Positions 13,900-17,232 of a stretch of DNA of 17,232 bases are shown piece by piece (within the stretch, counting starts at the first letter, position 1; every line of letters starts with the position of its first letter). Position numbers and translations under genes: made by a program. The notes under the pieces are model-generated. The model worked only from the letters and a program-made list of their open reading frames with translations, had not been told where the DNA came from and made no database searches. Origin of the DNA: DASVXQ01 sp040414855. GTDB taxonomy: Bacteria; Actinomycetota; CALGFH01. Location: assembly GCA_040414855.1 (NCBI GenBank), contig JBEDUQ010000077.1:1-17232 (forward strand), written 5' to 3'.

Positions 13900-13919
13900 C
13901 GGATCACCTGGATCGGTCA
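13897..13919. terminator. Small imperfect hairpin over two convergent stop codons
   Basis: TGACGGATC (13897-13905) pairs with GATCGGTCA (13911-13919) except at one position, with loop ACCTG. It covers the FAH stop (13897-13899) and the opposite-strand stop (13904-13906). No T-run follows on either strand, so it would be a weak bidirectional terminator at best. Confidence 0.3.
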
Positions 13920-14848
13920 CGGCGAAGGGTGACGTGTTGCGCGGGGGATTCCGGCGTGACTGGTTGGTCAGCGAACTCGGCGATCACCTCGCAGGTATAC
14001 GGGGCGCCGGCGACCGTCACGTGGTAGGCGACCTTGTAGGGACGTCCTGGATGGACCCGCGGTAGCCGCCGTCCGGAGCCGAACCGCGTGTCGAGCGCGC
14101 TTCGGGGCAGCGGCCGGGCCAGCGTGACGTCCACGTAGGCGATCTCCTCGACGCCAGGGTCGCTGGCGGTCACGGCGTTGACGTCTTTGACGAACCTGAC
14201 CTGGGTGGAGCCCGCCGGCGGTCTCAGGTCCCAGGCGCCGACGCGCTCGGTGAGCGGGCCGGCCAACCCCAGCGAGCGCGCGAGGTCGACGGCACCACCG
14301 GCGGCGGCGCACAGCTGCCGGCTCCACGCTCCGAGCACGTCAGCCGTGATCGTCGTGACCACCGGCAGGTTCGGCAAATTCGGCAGGTCCGGTGGGTCCG
14401 GTGGGTCCGATGGCGTGTCGGCGGGCTCAGGACGCGGGATCGCCACCGCCTCGACGACCTGCCAGCCATCGGGGTCGACGAGGTCCTCGTAGCCGCGCTT
14501 GACCCATGCTCCCCAGGGCCGCCGGGCAACCACCGGCACGTCGCCGTAGAGGACGACGACGCTACCCGTGGCGCCGGCAAAAAACGAGCGGGTGGCGCCG
14601 GCGAGCCCAGACCGCGCCACGCCCAGCCCGGTCTTGTCGAGCACGAAATGCATCGACACCGCGGGCTCGAACCCGAAATTCTCGGACAGAAAATTCGGCC
14701 GGCCTGGCGTCACCGAGGTGACGTTCAGGCCGGGCACGACGATGCGAAACGGCGGGCGCGCCGAGATCGACTGGTCCGGGAACGCCAAGGCGAGCGCCGC
14801 CAGCGGGCTGGTCGGAGCGCTCGAGTGCAGGACCGCGAAGATCGACAT
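13904..14848 (-). CDS. Unrecognised 314-residue protein with proline-rich repeat linker
   Basis: I do not recognise this family. The frame has an ATG at 14848 with AAGGAG 10 bases upstream. No signal peptide, transmembrane helix or lipobox is evident. Residues 1-140 form one block (FRIVVPGLNVTSVTPGRPNF, AGATGSVVVLYGDVPVVARR, PWGAWVKRGYEDLVDPDGW). Residues 146-162 are a repeated Pro-Asp/Asn-Pro/Leu linker. The remainder (TTITADVLGAWSRQLC..., RFVKDVNAVTASDPGVEEIAYVDVTLARPLP, YKVAYHVTVAGAPYTCEVIAEF) looks like a second, beta-rich domain. It lies 63 bases downstream of the PH-like gene on the same strand, probably in one transcript. Some AT-rich codons (AATTTT, GAAATTCTC) differ from neighbouring genes. 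Confidence 0.75.
   Translation of the reverse strand: MSIFAVLHSSAPTSPLAALALAFPDQSISARPPFRIVVPGLNVTSVTPGRPNFLSENFGFEPAVSMHFVLDKTGLGVARSGLAGATRSFFAGATGSVVVLYGDVPVVARRPWGAWVKRGYEDLVDPDGWQVVEAVAIPRPEPADTPSDPPDPPDLPNLPNLPVVTTITADVLGAWSRQLCAAAGGAVDLARSLGLAGPLTERVGAWDLRPPAGSTQVRFVKDVNAVTASDPGVEEIAYVDVTLARPLPRSALDTRFGSGRRLPRVHPGRPYKVAYHVTVAGAPYTCEVIAEFADQPVTPESPAQHVTLRRDRSR
14364..14408 (-). repeat. Five 9-base in-frame units encoding Pro-rich tripeptides
   Basis: Units GGCAGGTTC, GGCAAATTC, GGCAGGTCC, GGTGGGTCC and GGTGGGTCC follow one another. On the minus strand they encode the PDP-PDL-PNL-PNL-type linker of the 314-residue protein. The last two are identical. Confidence 0.8.
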
Positions 14849-14911
14849 GACGGCACGGCTCCTTGGCCAAGCTTCGCGCCGGCCGTAGCCGTGGTGCGTT
14901 TCGTTCCGCTC

Positions 14912-15367
14912 TTATCCGGCCGCCTTGGCCTTGTTGAAGACATCGATGAGGCCGCCGGCGTTGGCCGCCGCGTTGGCCTCCAGGGTGACCGGGACGCCGC
15001 GAACGGTGACCGTGACCACCTTTCCCGCCGCGAGCCTCTTCATCTCGATCGAGTCCACCTCGTCGAGCGGGACCGCGCTGAAGAGCTCCTTGACCTTGCC
15101 CCCGATGCCCAGCCCGATCGGCGAGCCGATCTTCAGGACCAGCAGGCGCGTCTGGGTGATCGCCAGCGCCATCGGGCTGGTGATCTCGAACCCCGCCTCC
15201 TCACCAGCCGCGTACTGCCGGTCCTGCTGTTTATCCCCAAGCGTGCCGGACCCGGCGGCGCCCTGAGTCCATCCGCGCGGACGCGCCACGAACGCGGCGA
15301 TGATGTCCTCCCCGTCCGGCAGGAACGGCCGGGAGCCTTGCTTGAATTTATTGAGGTACAGGTCCAC
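14912..15367 (-). CDS. Small cytoplasmic protein with probable bacterial PH-like domain
   Basis: About 151 residues from GTG 15367 (MDLYLNKFKQGSRPFLPDGED), preceded by GGAGG at 15377-15373 with a 5-base spacer. A GTG at 15379 would add four residues but overlaps that site. After an N-terminal helix (DIIAAFVARPRGW), residues about 65-145 read like a bacterial PH-type fold: ITSPMALAITQTRLLVLKIG, then LFSAVPLDEVDSIEMKRLAAGKVVTVTVRG, then a final helix GLIDVFNKAKA. Such domains are common in uncharacterised actinobacterial proteins and carry no assigned reaction. There is no signal peptide. It is followed by the 314-residue gene on the same strand. Confidence 0.75.
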   Translation of the reverse strand: MDLYLNKFKQGSRPFLPDGEDIIAAFVARPRGWTQGAAGSGTLGDKQQDRQYAAGEEAGFEITSPMALAITQTRLLVLKIGSPIGLGIGGKVKELFSAVPLDEVDSIEMKRLAAGKVVTVTVRGVPVTLEANAAANAGGLIDVFNKAKAAG

Positions 15368-15384
15368 GACAGCCTCCACTCACG

Positions 15385-15406
15385 GCCGGAATTTTCCGAT
15401 TCCGGC
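15385..15406 (-). promoter_or_regulatory. Inverted repeat just upstream of the PH-like gene
   Basis: GCCGGAA (15385-15391) and TTCCGGC (15400-15406) are perfect 7-base arms around an 8-base loop. It lies 7 bases upstream of the GGAGG site of the gene starting at 15367. It could be an operator or a leader hairpin affecting translation. Confidence 0.4.
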
Positions 15407-15530
15407 AGCAGCACCCTCGGATACCCAGGACCCATCGTCCCGGGCGCCCGAATGCTACTTGGTGGAGCGGTGCCCGAACGTGCAGATCCGTTGGGCTCAA
15501 AGGGCTCACGCCGAACAGCGCGCCGAACAG

Positions 15531-15564
15531 GTGGATGGGCCGGCGCATGCGCCGGCCCATCCAC
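15531..15564 (-). terminator. 34-base perfect palindrome, likely terminator of the peptidase gene
   Basis: Two perfect 17-base arms (left arm GTGGATGGGCCGGCGCA, 15531-15547) meet without a spacer. A transcript would form a very stable GC-rich hairpin. It begins 22 bases beyond the peptidase stop on the minus strand. No U-tract follows in that direction, which is common for actinobacterial terminators. Confidence 0.75.
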
Positions 15565-15586
15565 TGGAGCGTTGGTCTTTTCGTGC

Positions 15587-17143
15587 CTACGCGCGGGCTG
15601 CGGCCAGCGCGTCGACCAGGCCCTTGCCGTAGAAGTTGTTGTGGCCGGGGCCGCCGGTGCACGTCTGCGGAGCGACGGCTCCGGACAGCGGGTCCATCTC
15701 CGCCGGCGTCGGGCAGTCCTTCGGCATCGCGGTGTTCTGGAGGGTGGCCTCCACCGCGCCAGGCGGCATGTTGGGGTGCGCGGCGCGGATCAGGGCCACG
15801 ACCCCGGCGGCGTGGGGAGCAGCCATCGAGGTCCCCTGCTGCCAGGCATAGACGGCACCGTTGGCATCCTGGACGTCACGCCCGGGGAGGCCGACCGGCG
15901 GGCCGGTCGACGACCAGGCCGCGAGCACTCGTCCGAGCGGGGCGGGAGCCTGACCCGAAGAGCCGCTGGGCGCCGTCACGTCGCTCACGCCGGCGCCGTA
16001 GGTCGAGAAGAAGGACAGCACACCGGAGGGCCCGATGCCGGTGACGCCAACCACGCCCGGCAGCTCGTTGGGTGCCACCACGCAGTTGTTGCTGACCTCG
16101 CGGGTCTGCGCGGAGTTGGGCGGGAAGTCGGGGCTGACCGTGTCGGTCTCCGGATGGGCGAGGTCGAGCGCGTCGTTGCCCATGGCCGCCACCAGGACCA
16201 CGCCGTTGTCGCGTGCGTACCGGGCCGCGCGGCTGATGGCCGAGACGATGGCTTTCTGGTCGGCCTCGTTCTTGCAGTTGAAGAGGAAGGGATCCGCGAA
16301 GAACGACATGTTGACCACGTCGAGGTGGTGGTCACCTGCGTAGATCAACGAGTCGACGACTTCCTGGGTGAAGAAGAAGCCCTGCGCGTTCCCGGCCTTG
16401 AGCGCCACGATGGTGGCCTCGGGCGCCACGCCGGCGGTCCCGATCCCGTTGATCGGCGAAGCCGACTCGCTGGCGGTGTGGGTGCCGTGCCCGTTCAGGT
16501 CCTGCACCGCGGACTTCTTCGAGCAGTCGCCGTTGGCGACCTCGGCCGGGTTGGCGTTCGGGTTGGACGAGGTGATGAACGAGCACGAGAGGCCGACGTT
16601 GAGGTTCGGCGTGATGTCCGGGTGGGTGAGGTCGATCCCGGTGTCGATGTCGCCGATCGTCGCCCCTGCTCCCCGGTTCACCGCGTACGACTGGCCGGGC
16701 GAGGCGTTGATGATGCGGTCGTCCCACTCACAGGCCGACAGCGGCTCCGGGCCGACGTTCGCCGGCACGTGGTAGAAGGCCGCGCAGTTGGTCGCCTGAG
16801 TGTCGGCGGGCACGTAGGTTACGTCCACCGTTTCCTTCGCGCCGAGTTGCCAGGCCGCGTCGTTTGCCGCGACATCGACCGCGCCCGAATTACGGATGCT
16901 CGACAAGAAAGACGGATTGGTGGATGCGACCTGGGCAATCCCGAGCTTGTTCACCTTGAGAATCTGACCGCCAGCCCGCTCGACGGCGGCGGTGCCGGCG
17001 CTGCCGTTGCCCTTCAGCACGACCACGTACGTCTTGGCGGTCGATGCGGTGCTCGCGCCGGCCGTGCCAGTCAGCCCGAGGGATGCAAGCAGCAAACTGG
17101 CCATCATGACCAGTAGCCACGCTTGCCTAGAATGTCGCAACAT
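15587..17143 (-). CDS. Secreted subtilisin-like (S8) serine peptidase
   Basis: A 518-residue precursor. A Sec signal peptide occupies about residues 1-30 (MLRHSRQAWLLVMMASLLLA, then LGLTGTAGAS). Residues about 37-95 (TYVVVLKG...) resemble the I9-type inhibitor propeptide that is removed on maturation. The catalytic triad is Asp167 in GDIDTGID, His219 in NGHGTHTAS and Ser439 in QQGTSMAAPHAAG; the oxyanion Asn323 is in AAMGND. All key residues are present. Several cysteines (C120, C138, C187, C207, C290, C354 and a late CPTP/QTCTG pair) could form disulphides outside the cell. ATG 17143 has AGGGAGGG about 10 bases upstream. It is a single-gene unit between its own promoter and the palindromic terminator, a probable extracellular protease unrelated to the sugar operon. 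Confidence 0.95.
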   Translation of the reverse strand: MLRHSRQAWLLVMMASLLLASLGLTGTAGASTASTAKTYVVVLKGNGSAGTAAVERAGGQILKVNKLGIAQVASTNPSFLSSIRNSGAVDVAANDAAWQLGAKETVDVTYVPADTQATNCAAFYHVPANVGPEPLSACEWDDRIINASPGQSYAVNRGAGATIGDIDTGIDLTHPDITPNLNVGLSCSFITSSNPNANPAEVANGDCSKKSAVQDLNGHGTHTASESASPINGIGTAGVAPEATIVALKAGNAQGFFFTQEVVDSLIYAGDHHLDVVNMSFFADPFLFNCKNEADQKAIVSAISRAARYARDNGVVLVAAMGNDALDLAHPETDTVSPDFPPNSAQTREVSNNCVVAPNELPGVVGVTGIGPSGVLSFFSTYGAGVSDVTAPSGSSGQAPAPLGRVLAAWSSTGPPVGLPGRDVQDANGAVYAWQQGTSMAAPHAAGVVALIRAAHPNMPPGAVEATLQNTAMPKDCPTPAEMDPLSGAVAPQTCTGGPGHNNFYGKGLVDALAAARA

Positions 17144-17188
17144 ATGCTAACCACCCTCCCTGCTCGCCCGCGATGGCGAACACGGACA

Positions 17189-17217
17189 TGCGTACCCTGT
17201 CACGCACTGTCGGTCAA
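17189..17217 (-). promoter_or_regulatory. Possible promoter of the S8 peptidase
   Basis: On the minus strand TTGACC (17217-17212) and TACGCA (17194-17189) are 17 bases apart, about 45 bases before the ATG at 17143. The -35 is close to consensus; the -10 is weak. The 89 bases upstream of the gene contain no other feature that I can see. Confidence 0.4.
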
Positions 17218-17232
17218 GACCGGCATCAACCC

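Noticed and set aside
15368..15379. GTG 15379 as start of the PH-like protein
   Set aside because: This start overlaps its own GGAGG; GTG 15367 has the site at a usable distance.
14648..17116. An 822-codon open frame on the plus strand
   Set aside because: It runs antisense to the S8 peptidase, the PH-like gene and part of the 314-residue gene, with Arg/Gly/Val-rich composition and no family motif. It is a high-GC shadow frame.

Overview
The window is about 70% G+C. Its codons prefer G or C in third position, GTG starts occur beside ATG, and the genes are tightly packed. This fits a high-GC actinomycetote; genus and species cannot be fixed from the sequence. There are 13 supported protein-coding genes, one of them cut by the left edge. 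I see no RNA gene, insertion sequence or CRISPR array, and no gene-free stretch longer than about 210 bases.

Left and centre (1-13899) form a divergent catabolic locus built around a LacI-family repressor gene. Leftwards run lacI (3446 to 2220), an enolase-superfamily acid-sugar dehydratase (2163 to 1009) and a solute-binding-protein-like gene without a signal peptide (1012 to beyond base 1). Rightwards run a Tat-exported lipoprotein binding protein, two permeases and a fused double ATPase (a complete Dpp/Opp-type importer, 3599-9017). These are followed by an NAD-dependent epimerase/dehydrogenase, a short-chain dehydrogenase, a second enolase-superfamily dehydratase paralogous to the first, an SMP-30 lactonase and a fumarylacetoacetate-hydrolase-family enzyme (9121-13899). 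This is the enzyme set of the non-phosphorylative 'oxidise, open the lactone, dehydrate, oxidise, hydrolyse' routes known for sugars such as L-fucose and L-rhamnose. The window therefore probably encodes uptake and oxidation of a sugar or sugar-acid oligomer; the substrate cannot be read from sequence. A TTGACA-type promoter with a perfect 12-base LacI palindrome at the predicted start point lies between the two arms.

Right (13904-17232) is a leftward block: a secreted subtilisin-like peptidase with its own promoter and a strong palindromic terminator, then a small PH-domain-like protein and an unrecognised 314-residue protein that ends 4 bases from the catabolic operon.

The most unusual feature is at the gene junctions. 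Almost every junction in the rightward operon is a 4-base stop/start overlap (ATGA or GTGA). At four junctions the overlap sequence has been tandemly repeated, so that tiny ORFs of 4-22 codons form a relay from one gene to the next. In-frame 9- and 12-base tandem repeats also occur inside three proteins, including a remarkable alternating Asp-X tail on the LacI repressor.
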